Below, one piece after another: positions 1 to 10,000 of a stretch of 64,000 nt of DNA. A program made the translations under genes and the position numbers. Source of the DNA: Marivita sp. S6314 (lineage in GTDB: Bacteria; Pseudomonadota; Alphaproteobacteria; Rhodobacterales; Rhodobacteraceae); NCBI RefSeq assembly GCF_023015985.1, contig NZ_JALKAO010000007.1:105635-169634 (forward strand). The letters are read 5' to 3'. Position 1 is the stretch's first letter, and every line of letters begins with the position of its first letter. The notes beneath the pieces are model-generated. The model saw only the letters and a program-made list of their open reading frames with translations, was not told the origin of the DNA and searched no databases.

Positions 1-3000
1 TTCGGGCTTTTTGAAGGCCGGGAAGGCCCAGGCGTATTGTTTGATCAGGCCTGCGGCAGAGCGCAGATAGTCTTTCATCGGCTCGCGCGCGATGTCCCGC
101 GCCTCTTCGCGGGTGGAGGCCAGACAGGTGTGCAGCATAAGCGTGATGGTGAAGTCATCCGGGTTGTGCCCGGCATCCCGCAGCGCGTGGCGGTAAATCC
201 CGATCTTCTCCGCCACTTCATCGACGGATTGCCCCAACAGGTGCGTCAGCACATTGGCCCCGTTTCGCCCCGCCTCGCGCCAGGTTTCGGGGTTGCCTGC
301 GGTTGTCACCCAGATCGGAAGGTTCCGGGACACAGGACGCGGCTGCGTGACCACCTCGTGCATCTGGCCGTCTTTGCGCGGGAACGCGACGGGTTCGCCG
401 CGCCAGAGTTTGCGCACCTGGTCGATGGCGTCGAACATGGCCGGTTTGTTGTCGGGTGGTGTGTTTTCCGGGCGCAGTACGAAATCATCCGGCTGCCAGC
501 CGCTGGCGATAGCAAGACCTGCCCGGCCATTGGTCAGGTTGTCAATCACCGCCCATTCTTCGGCAATGCGCGCGGGATGGTGCAGCGGAGCCACGCAACT
601 GCCGGCACGCACGCCGATCTGGCTGGTGACCGCCGCCACTGCAGCGCCTGTGACCGACGGGTTCGGATAGGGGCCGCCAAAGGCGTGGAAATGCCGTTCC
701 GGGGTCCAGACCGCGCAAAAGCCGTTGGCATCGGCAAATTTCGCGCCTTCCAGAAGCAGGCGGTATTTGTCACGGCCAACGCCGTCATCATTGCCCCAGT
801 AATAGATCGAGAAGTCCATCCCATCAGAGCCGGTGCGCGCCGCCCCGCTGGAGATCACACCCCGTTGGCTGGTGCTTGGCAGGACAACCTTTATGCCGCG
901 CGACAAGGTGTAGAACAGCTCCAGCACCGAGATATCGAAACTGAGGCTGGTCACCGCAAGCCAGGTCGCATCCTCCCTGTCAGGCACAATCGCATCCATG
1001 CCGACACAGAAATTGAGCACGTTGCCATGTTCGACCATCACCCCTTTGGGCACTCCGGTCGAGCCGGACGTGTAGATCACGTAAGCCAGATCCTCTGACG
1101 CGGTGGTCGGTTCCGGATTGGTGCTATCGGCCTGCGCCAGATGCGGGTCGTGATCCATGATCAGGGTTTTCGCGCCGGTTTCCGGCAGGTCGTCTTGTAG
1201 TGCGGATTGCGTGATCACAATCGGGGCCTGGCTGTCGGTCAGGTAGTGGTCCAACCGATCCCTGGGGTAGTCGGGATCCAGCGGCAGATACGCCCCACCG
1301 GCCTTGAGAATGCCCAGCGCTGCGGCAACCAGATCGGGGCCACGGGCGCAATGCAGGCCAACCATTATGTTTGGCCCGACGCCCATATCGCGCAGCCTGT
1401 GCGCGACGCGATTGGCGTGTTCGTTCAAAGCGGCAAAGGTGATTTCGGAGCGTTCATGCACAAGCGCGATGGCATCTGGCGTTTGCACAACTTGGGCTTC
1501 AAAGGCCTGATGCAGGGTCTTGTGTGGCGCCGGGGCGTTTTGGGTTGCGTTGAAGCGTTCCAGCACGTCCCGTCGTTCGCCGGGGGGCAGCGGATCGAGG
1601 GCGTCGGGCGTTTTGCCGTCGCCGATCTGGGAGGCCATCCAATGCACCCGATGGATGAGGATTTGCGCGAAATCCGGCGCGATGCGGCCGGTGTCGATAT
1701 GGGCCACCACCGCGTTGTTCGAAAGTTCGAAGGTGATGGCGACATTCGGGATGGGGCCGACGCGGTCGGATATGCCCAGCGCCGGGGTGTGCAAGGGTGG
1801 CAGGTTCGGATCTCGCAGCGGCAGATCGGTTGCGAACCCGACCTGAATATCGGGACCGTCGCGGCGCAGATCCTCGGGCGACAGGGGCACCCATGGATTG
1901 ATCACGCGGAACCCGTCATCGGGGGCGATCTGCGGGTTGGCGCAGGCCAGCACCGTGCCGGGCGCGTCAGACAATCGGTTTGCCAAAGCGGCAAGCGCCG
2001 CGCGCAGGTGCCGGGCGTCGATGGCGGTTTCGACACGATCCAGCGCGGGGGGGTTGGAGGTCAGGAACGGCAGCGTGATGGGAACGGATGCGCCCAACAC
2101 ACCCCGCCAATAGGCGTCGCGGGGCGCGACGCGCTGTGCGGCGTCTGAAATTGTGGTGCGGTCCTGCGCCGAGAGTGTCGGCAACACCTGCCCTAGCGAG
2201 ACATGCCGCGATGGATCAAGGGGGGACCGGTCGCTGGCCCTGATCCCCGTCAGTTTCAGGGCAGCGTCCGCGAAGGCCACGGTCAGCGAGTGATCATCCA
2301 CGTCAATCACCGTGCCGGGCGCCGCGCTGCTGTCCAGTCGCTGGGCCTGACCGATGTGCAAAAGTTGCTGTCCCGTCCAGATCTTGGCGGTGCACAGCGG
2401 GTTCCAGTATGGCCCGTGGTCCAAGGCGCGCACCAGCCGTTCGGCGGTGTCCGCCGGTCCTTCAAGGTGCAAAAGCCCGTTGGCATCGGGGCGGTCGGCA
2501 AGCCCGTGATAGCTGCGACGGGAGGCGTCCTGCGGTTGGCGGTTGGGCAGACCATGTGTCAGTTCGGTCAGCAGATCCGGAAAGCTGGACAGCGCGGCCT
2601 CATAGCATTTTGTGTTCAGCGTCAGGGCCGTGTCGTCCCGGGTGATGTCGATGCTGCGCTGCACCAGAATGTCACCGGTATCAACGCCCTCTTCAATCAG
2701 GTGCCAGGTGATGCCATGACGGGACTCGCCTTCGAGCAGCGCCCATACGGGCGCATTCAGGCCCGCATGTTTTGGCAGCGGTCCGTCATGGAAATTCACC
2801 GCGCCCTGCCGGCCGCATTTGATCACATCACTGGGCAAAATGTGCAGGTTGGCGATGCTCAGCACCCAATCCACCGACACCGTGCCCATGCGTGCGCCCA
2901 GATCGCGGCCATGGGGTTCAACACGAATACTGCGGGAGCTGGCCCATTTGGCAATTTCGGGATTTCCCGTCACCAGAACCGCAATGCGGTGACCCTGCGC

Positions 3001-3069
3001 CAGCAGCGTTTCCGCGCAGTGCTGCGTCAGGCTTTCGTCACCGATCAGGATGCTGTCAAATGCGGTCAT
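1..3069 (-). CDS. NRPS, partial: formyltransferase + adenylation domain with inserted luciferase-like monooxygenase
   Basis: Open frame of 1023 codons from ATG at 3069 running off the left edge, so the C-terminus is missing. Residues 1-280 are a formyltransferase domain: NFHDGPLP gives N92 and H94, and EGVDTGDI gives D130, the catalytic Asn/His/Asp of the Fmt fold. Residues about 300-490 look like a degraded condensation-type remnant (AYWRGVL at its start). The adenylation domain begins near 505; A3 is YTSGSTGVPKG (about 666) and A4 is FDISVLELF (about 711). From about 745 a flavin-dependent luciferase-like monooxygenase begins (MDFSIYYWGN, WTPERHFHAFGG), before any A5 motif, so it sits inside the adenylation domain as known for myxothiazol MtaG. 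A5-A10 and a carrier domain are expected off-window. The start lies 3 bases after the glycosyltransferase stop, so the two are probably translationally coupled. Inference: it activates an amino acid, oxidises it and N-formylates it. Confidence 0.88.
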   Translation of the reverse strand, partial: MTAFDSILIGDESLTQHCAETLLAQGHRIAVLVTGNPEIAKWASSRSIRVEPHGRDLGARMGTVSVDWVLSIANLHILPSDVIKCGRQGAVNFHDGPLPKHAGLNAPVWALLEGESRHGITWHLIEEGVDTGDILVQRSIDITRDDTALTLNTKCYEAALSSFPDLLTELTHGLPNRQPQDASRRSYHGLADRPDANGLLHLEGPADTAERLVRALDHGPYWNPLCTAKIWTGQQLLHIGQAQRLDSSAAPGTVIDVDDHSLTVAFADAALKLTGIRASDRSPLDPSRHVSLGQVLPTLSAQDRTTISDAAQRVAPRDAYWRGVLGASVPITLPFLTSNPPALDRVETAIDARHLRAALAALANRLSDAPGTVLACANPQIAPDDGFRVINPWVPLSPEDLRRDGPDIQVGFATDLPLRDPNLPPLHTPALGISDRVGPIPNVAITFELSNNAVVAHIDTGRIAPDFAQILIHRVHWMASQIGDGKTPDALDPLPPGERRDVLERFNATQNAPAPHKTLHQAFEAQVVQTPDAIALVHERSEITFAALNEHANRVAHRLRDMGVGPNIMVGLHCARGPDLVAAALGILKAGGAYLPLDPDYPRDRLDHYLTDSQAPIVITQSALQDDLPETGAKTLIMDHDPHLAQADSTNPEPTTASEDLAYVIYTSGSTGVPKGVMVEHGNVLNFCVGMDAIVPDREDATWLAVTSLSFDISVLELFYTLSRGIKVVLPSTSQRGVISSGAARTGSDGMDFSIYYWGNDDGVGRDKYRLLLEGAKFADANGFCAVWTPERHFHAFGGPYPNPSVTGAAVAAVTSQIGVRAGSCVAPLHHPARIAEEWAVIDNLTNGRAGLAIASGWQPDDFVLRPENTPPDNKPAMFDAIDQVRKLWRGEPVAFPRKDGQMHEVVTQPRPVSRNLPIWVTTAGNPETWREAGRNGANVLTHLLGQSVDEVAEKIGIYRHALRDAGHNPDDFTITLMLHTCLASTREEARDIAREPMKDYLRSAAGLIKQYAWAFPAFKKPE

Positions 3070-3072
3070 AAA

Positions 3073-4092
3073 TCACTCTGTCCTGGCCCGGAGATGCATC
3101 TCGGGCAGGTCCGTGTTGGTTTGGATGGATGTTTCCGGCGTGGGCCGGAACACCGCCTGAACGTCATGGCGGATCAGATCGCGCAGGAACCGGTTCGCAT
3201 TGGTGTTGGGTTTGCGTTCGATCCAGCGGCGGATGCGCCAGAGAGACGTGCCGATCACGTTCATGGAGGTGGCCGCAATTGCGTAAAGGCGGCCGTAATT
3301 CTTGCTGTAGTAGTACCAGCGGCTTTCGTACCAGTAGCGCGGCGTGCGTTTCCACGTGCCCATCCCCGTCGACACCGACCCGATATGGCAGACCTTGCTG
3401 GCGCGGACGAAGTGAACCTCGTAGCCCGCGCGGTGCGCGCGCAGACACAGGTCGGTTTCTTCGAAATACAGAAAGAAGGTTTCGTCAAAGAGGCCGATTT
3501 CAGACAACACGTCCGTCCGAACCAGCATCGACGCCCCGACGATCCAGCCCACCGGGCCGGATGTTTCGGGCAGATGCAGCGGGACAACGTAGTTCTTGAG
3601 AAGCTTCGTGACGGGCCCGAACCGGATTGAGGCTTCGAATTCGGACGCGATCCCGGGAAAGCGGAAGGCGCTGCAATCATCATGGCCGTCCTGGTTGTAG
3701 ATCCAGCTGCCTGCAATCGCCGCTTTGGGATGGGATGTCAGATGGTCGACAAGGGCCGCAATGGCGTTTTCCTCGACCTGCGCGTCGGGGTTGAGGATGT
3801 AAACAAACTCGGCCTTCGGGCAGATGGACCGCCCGGCACGAATGCCGAAATTGTTGCCCGCGCCGAAACCGCCGTTCCGTCCCGATTGCAGCACCTGAAC
3901 GGTCAGATGGTCCGGCCACGACAGGCCCGCGACCGCGGTCTGCATGACGTCAAGCGAGTCGTCCGGGGAGTCGTTGTCCACAAGGAGGATCGCGCCGCCG
4001 AATCCCGTCATGGCAACCGCAGCCGATTGCGCAGCCTTGACCGCAAGATCCGGCGTTTTGTAATTCAAGATAACGACGACAATCTCTGTCAT
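3073..4092 (-). CDS. Family 2 glycosyltransferase (rhamnosyltransferase-like)
   Basis: 339 residues, GT-A fold, family GT2. It starts VVVILNYKTPD, has ILLVDNDSPDD, a nucleotide-sugar loop with GGFGAGNNFGIR, the metal-binding region YILNPDAQV, and the acceptor-side signature FDETFFLYFEETDLCLRAHRAG typical of the WcaE/rhamnosyltransferase group. I chose ATG 4092 rather than one 10 codons upstream because CGGAG lies 7 bases before it and the upstream choice would overlap the PKS. It begins 4 bases after the PKS stop and ends 3 bases before the NRPS start, so it is inside the biosynthetic operon and probably decorates the product with a sugar. The donor and acceptor cannot be read from sequence. 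Confidence 0.9.
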   Translation of the reverse strand: MTEIVVVILNYKTPDLAVKAAQSAAVAMTGFGGAILLVDNDSPDDSLDVMQTAVAGLSWPDHLTVQVLQSGRNGGFGAGNNFGIRAGRSICPKAEFVYILNPDAQVEENAIAALVDHLTSHPKAAIAGSWIYNQDGHDDCSAFRFPGIASEFEASIRFGPVTKLLKNYVVPLHLPETSGPVGWIVGASMLVRTDVLSEIGLFDETFFLYFEETDLCLRAHRAGYEVHFVRASKVCHIGSVSTGMGTWKRTPRYWYESRWYYYSKNYGRLYAIAATSMNVIGTSLWRIRRWIERKPNTNANRFLRDLIRHDVQAVFRPTPETSIQTNTDLPEMHLRARTE

Positions 4093-4096
4093 GCAG

Positions 4097-7000
4097 CTAC
4101 TCCGCAGCCTCAGTGGCTTCAAAATTTATGATCTGGCCTTTGCCCTGCACTGAAGCCTCGGTCGCGACAATGACGTTGCGCAGATGGCTGGCAAGAACCC
4201 GCACATTTGGTTCCAGAACCATGCTGTCATGGTCGCCGGGCACTTCGAACACTTCGATCTGGGGGGTGTATTGGCCCCAATCGTTGTCGTCAAAAAGGTA
4301 GGCCCGTTCATGGTTGACCCACCGCCCGCCGGACACCTGCCAGGTGCCGATCAGGGGCGGCCGGAACAGAACGATCCGGCCATCCCAGCCGTCCATGTTG
4401 TACGCGGACACCGCGTGCAGGAACGCCTGTTCGATCTCTTCGTTGTGGAAGCTGTGCGCGGTTTGTGTGCCTTCGCTTGGCTGGCGTTTCTGGATTTCCC
4501 AGGCAATGCGATTGCGGAGCCAGACAAACGGATACGACAGGCCTTTCTTGCGGGTTTCTTCCCATTGAATGAGCAAGCGGTCCTTGCGGCTGAGCGGGCG
4601 GCGCTGCGGCAGAGGGGTGTCGAGCAGGACAACCATCGCGACCTCGTCCCCCATGTCGCGCAGTTGATGCGCGATTTCGTACGCCGTGATGCCGCCGCCA
4701 GAAAAGCCGCCGATGAAATAGGGGCCTTCAGGCTGCACCTGTTTCATCTCGGCAATGTAGTCGCGGGCGGCGTCCTTGATCGAGGTGTGCGGGGCTTCGT
4801 CACCGTAAAGACCCTTGGCCTGAAGGCCGAAGAACGGTCGGTCCCGGCCAATCAACTGCGCCAGATGGCGCAGGTTGAGGACGTTGCCAAACATCCCGGC
4901 CACAAGGAAGAACGGCGTTTTGGATCCGCCCTCGCCGTCATGCATCGCTACCAGGTGCTTGAACCGGCGATTGCGCTTTTTCGGCTTTGGCGCGGTGCTT
5001 TCCGAGGGGTCCGAAATCTCGGCGCGGTCTTGGATCAGGGTCGCACAGGCACGGATGGTCGGGGCCTCGAACAGGATCGAGATCGGGAAATCCACGTTGT
5101 AGGTTTTGCGGATCTTGGCAAAGAGCCGCACCGCGATCAGGGAATGGCCACCAAGGTCAAAAAAGCTGTCCTCAACGCCCACATTCTGCACGCCAAGCAG
5201 GTCTTCCCAGATGTCGACCAGCGTGCGTTCAACTTCGGTTTCCGGCGCGGCGTAATCGCCATCGAGCTGCGGACGGTCGAATTTCTGAATATCCGACGCG
5301 CTGTCGGCTGTTGCGCCTGCCTGTGCAATCAGATCGTCAAGATCAAGCGACGACACGAAGACGTGCGGTTTGTTCTGACCAAGCGCCCGCCAAAACGCCT
5401 CTGCCCCGTCGCTGGGCGGTATGCCTTGTGTCAGGTTGTGCTGAAGCCGCTCTTCGGAGGAGGACAGCGGTTGGGTGGCGCGGCTGAAATCCCGCGGTTC
5501 GAATTCAGACCCGGTGACTTTGACCGGGGCGGTCAGGACCGATGGGTCGTCCAGTTGCTTGATCGAAAAGCCTTCGATCTCCATGCAGACGGTGCCGTCG
5601 GGGGCCGCCAGGGTGATGTCGAAGGACGCTGTCGCGTCTTCGTTGCGGTTGGGGCCTGCCGACCGGACCCAGCTGACGATCCGGTCCGGAAAGCGATGAC
5701 ACACCCGCACAGAGGCATAGGAGACCGGAACCCAAAGCCTGTCCGAGCGGTAACCGTCGATCAGTTCCATCGCCCAGCCGGTCGCGATATCCAGAAGCGC
5801 CGGGTGGTAATGCCAGTCCTCGGGATGATCGGCTTCGGGGTTCAGCGACAGGTCTGCAATGCCTTCGCCGTCGCCGAACGCGCAGGTGTCCAGCACCTTC
5901 CAGTTGGGTCCAAAGGCCAGTTGGGTTTCCTGCGCCGCATCGAGTTTGCGCCCGTTCGACGCGGTACACAGCGGGCCGCACCGAGCGCGGATGGCCTTGA
6001 TATCAAGCTTGCGCGGCTGGGCTTCGGGGATCAGGGACAGGTTGGCGGTTGCCACGGGAGCGAACCCGTCGCGGCCCGAATGCGTGCAACTGCCCAAGGC
6101 TTCGAGCGCATATCCTTCGTCTTTCCGTTTCAGCCGGACGCGAATGTCGCGATGCCCGTCCTCGGGCACATTCAGCGGGCGAAGGAAGGTCATGTCATGT
6201 ACGGCAAAGGCATCACCTTCGCCCTGCCCGCGCAACGCCTGGGACGCCAGTGTCAGGTATCCGGCACCGGGGAACAGGGCGTCGCCCTGCTTGGTGCGAT
6301 GCTCGTCGATAAACCAGTCCGTTGTCGCGTACCGGGCCTCAAAGATCCGGTGACCGGATGGATCGAACCCGGTCTTGTGCAGAAGCGGCAGGTTGGCATC
6401 GGTCAAAGGCTGTGGATCGCCATCGCCCAACCGGTCTGCCAAGGCGTTGGCGGCCATGCCCACGTCCGACCAGATGCCCCAATTGATGGCGACCACATGG
6501 GTGGCGTCGCCCTTGCGGGATTTGGCATAGGCGTTGAGATATTCATTGGCCGCGACATAGTCGATCTGGCCAGCGGGGGCGGTTTGCGTCGATGTGGACG
6601 AAAACAGCGCGATAAAGTCCGTGGAGCCATCGGGGAACACCTGGTCCAGCACCTTGGTCCCGTGAATCTTGGCCGAGAACACCTGTTCCACGGATGCGGT
6701 GGTTTTGGACAGGATCAACGCATCGTCCATCACGCCTGCCGCATGGATCACGCCGTCGATCCGACCCAATTCGCGCTGCGTGTTCTGCACCATGTCAGAC
6801 ATGTCGGTCAGGTTGCACACATCAAGCGCGCACATCCGAACGGTTGCCCCGAGGGCTTCAAGCTCTTGCACCGCGCGAATGCGTTTGACGGCCCGGTCCT
6901 GCGGCGCGTGCAGTTGCAGGTAGCGGTCCCAGACGTCGCGGTCTGGCAAGGGATCCCGCCCTGTCAGGATCAGGGTGCAGCCTTCGGCCGCCAGCGATCT

Positions 7001-10000
7001 GGCAATCGTCAACCCGATGCCGCCAAGACCCCCGGTGATGAGGTAGATGCCGCCAGGTTTGATCGCGAGGCGGACATCTTCGGACAAGAGGGTTTTCTGA
7101 AGCGCCTTTTCGAACCGTTTTCCGGACCGCACCGCAACGACGCAGGTGTGCGGGTCTGAAACGAGTTCTTCCAGCACCTGATCGGTCAGCCGGGTCAAAC
7201 CGTCGTCGTAGTCAGCGCTTTTGGGAACGAACCAAAGCCAGGATTTTTCCGGTGGTTCTGGCACATCAAGATCAACGGAGGACACCGTCAATCCCGGAAC
7301 TTCGTGCGGGATGACGCGCGCGGGTCCGGCAAGAATGGCCTTTTCCGGCGTGTTCAGGACCTCATCACCAACCGCAGCGGCATTGTTGGTAAAGACCGAG
7401 ATATGGGTCGGTTTGGGCAGGGTTTCGTCCACAATCGCCTGCGCGATGAACATGAGCGAATAGAAGCCGTGTTCCTGCACGCGGTGGAAAAAGCTTGATC
7501 CCGGTCGGTGGCTTTTGTCCTTTGTCACCCCCCAGAAATGCGCGATGCGGCTTGGCACCAATCCGCGCGCCAGCATGTCGCGGAACAACAGGTCATACCC
7601 TTCGCGTCCGCGTTCCGGGGCGATGACATAGGTGGTGTCATCCAGCCGCGCATAGCTGTCGCCGGGCCAGACCTCGACCACGGCATGCCCGGCATCCCGC
7701 AAACGCGCGGCTGCGCCAGAGGCGATGCCGACATCATCCATGAACATCAGCCAGCTTTGCGGCTCTGCCGCGCCCAGGTCACGCGCCACATCCAGCGATG
7801 TGTCGGCGTATTTGGGACGCCAGGACGGCACCCATCCCCAGTTCTCGATCCCGTCCAGACGGGTCAGGAAATTCGTGGCTTCGTGCGTTTGTGGTTGGCC
7901 CGGTTCGATGAAGTAGCGGGACCGCTGGAACGCGTAGTTGGGCAATGGCACGCGATGGCGCTTTGCCTCGCCCCAGTACTGGCCCCAGTCAAAGTCACCG
8001 CCCAGCGCCCAGATCCGGCCCAGCACCTCAAGAAGGTAGCGATCATCTTCGACGTCTTCCTCGGGGTGGCGCAGGCTCGACAGAACCTGTTGCCCGGTGA
8101 TCCCTTCACATTGCCGCGCGAGACCTGACAGGGCTTTTCCGGGCCCAACCTCAAGATAGATGCGGTTGAGTGCGTCGCTGAGCGTTTCAAGACACTGCGC
8201 AAACAGCACCGTCCCGCGCAGATGCGAGACCCAGTAATCGGGGCTGGTTGCCTGATCGTCGGTCATCCACGTGCCGGTTGTATTGGACGTGATCGGCAGG
8301 CGTGGTGGGTGCAGGTCGATGGACGACAAATAGGTGCGGAACCGCTCCAAAATCGGGTCCAGCATGCGCGAATGCGCGGCGATGTCGATCTGGATGCGCT
8401 GGTAGTCGATATCGCGGGCGGTAAGATCGGCCTCAAGTTTCGCAAGCGCATCGGCAGGGCCAGAGGCGACGCTGAGGCTTGGACTGTTGACCGCGCCGAG
8501 ATCAAGCTCTGGCCCGAGGAGCGGGCGCAAGTCCTGTTCCGGCAAGGCCACCGAAATCATGCCGCCTTTGTCCACCGTGTCAAACAAGGTGCCGCGCAGG
8601 TGAACAAGGCCGATGCAATCCTCGAACGACATGACGCCCGCCAGACAGGCGGCGGTGTTTTCCCCCATGGAATGCCCGGCCACCGCAGCGGGCCGAATGC
8701 CCCAACTGATCCAGAGCTGCGCCAGCGCATATTCGACGATCATGATCAGCGGCAGTTGCAAAGACGGCGTGCGCAGCGCATCGGCTGCTTGCGATTCCGC
8801 ATCCGCGTCCGGCATCCAAAGGGCGCGGATATCGCGATCTTCCAGCGTATCCAGATGCGCCAATCCGCGATCCATCCATTCGGCAAAGACCGGTTCCGTT
8901 TCGTACAGATCGCGCCCCATATTGACGTATTGCGCCCCGCCACCGGGGAACAGGAACACCGTATCCGGTTGCTGCAATGCGTCGTGCGAATGGACCCGGT
9001 GACCCGTTTTCTGTTCCAGCAGCTTGGCCGCTTCGACATGGTTTGACGCAACCACCACGCGCCGCTTGTCAAAGGCGCGCCGCCCTTGTTGCAGGGTCCA
9101 AGCGACATCGGCGAGCGGTTGATCGGTGTTGGCGCGCAGATGGGCGGCAAGCTGCGCCGTGTTGGCCTCGAGCGCCGCTTTGGTGCGGCCCGACACGGTC
9201 AGGATCTGGAACGGCCAGTCGCTGTCTTCGGACAACCCGCGATCCGGCGCTTCTTCGAGTACGACATGGGCATTCGTGCCGCCGACACCAAGAGAGTTCA
9301 CCCCGGCCCGTCTTGGGTGATCTGATTGTTCCCACTTGGTCAGACGGTCGTTGACGCGGAAAGGCGAGGTTTCGAAATTAATCGTCGGGTTCGGTTTTTC
9401 GAAGCCCAAGCTCGGGGGCATCTGCCGGTTGTGCAACGCCATTGACGCCTTGATCAGGCTGGCCACGCCTGCGGCGGTATCAAGGTGGCCGATATTGGTT
9501 TTGACAGACCCGATGCGGCAATGCCCGATTGCATCGCTTGTTTCGGAAAACGCCTGCGTGAGGGCGGCAACCTCGATCGGGTCACCCAGGTAGGTGCCAG
9601 TGCCGTGGCATTCGACGTAATCAATGCTGTCGGCTGTGACGCCCGCGATGGCATGTGCCTCGGCGATGGCGGTGGCCTGCCCGTCCACGGACGGGGCCAG
9701 ATAACCGGCCTTGGCGGCACCGTCATTGTTCACCGCGCTGCCCTTGATCACGGCCCAGATGTGATCTCCGTCGGCAAGCGCATCCTCAAGCCGGCGCAGC
9801 ACAACCGCACCGGCGCCAGAGCCGAAGACCGTGCCTTGCGCCCGGTGATCAAAGGCATGGCATTGCCCGTCAGGTGACAGGATTTCGTTCTCTTTGTAGA
9901 GATATCCGCGCCCCTGCGGCAGTTCGATGGTGACCCCACCGGCCAGCGCCATGTCGCATTCGCCATTCAGCAGCGACTGACAGGCGTAATGGGTCGCCAC

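Noticed and set aside
37..3630. Long plus-strand open frames opposite the NRPS and PKS genes
   Set aside because: They are antisense to genes with clear catalytic motifs, have no family features and show the composition expected of high-GC shadow frames.
4184..7159. 991-codon plus-strand open frame opposite the PKS
   Set aside because: Long only because of high GC; no signal, domain or ribosome-binding site, and the opposite strand encodes DH, ACP and TE motifs.
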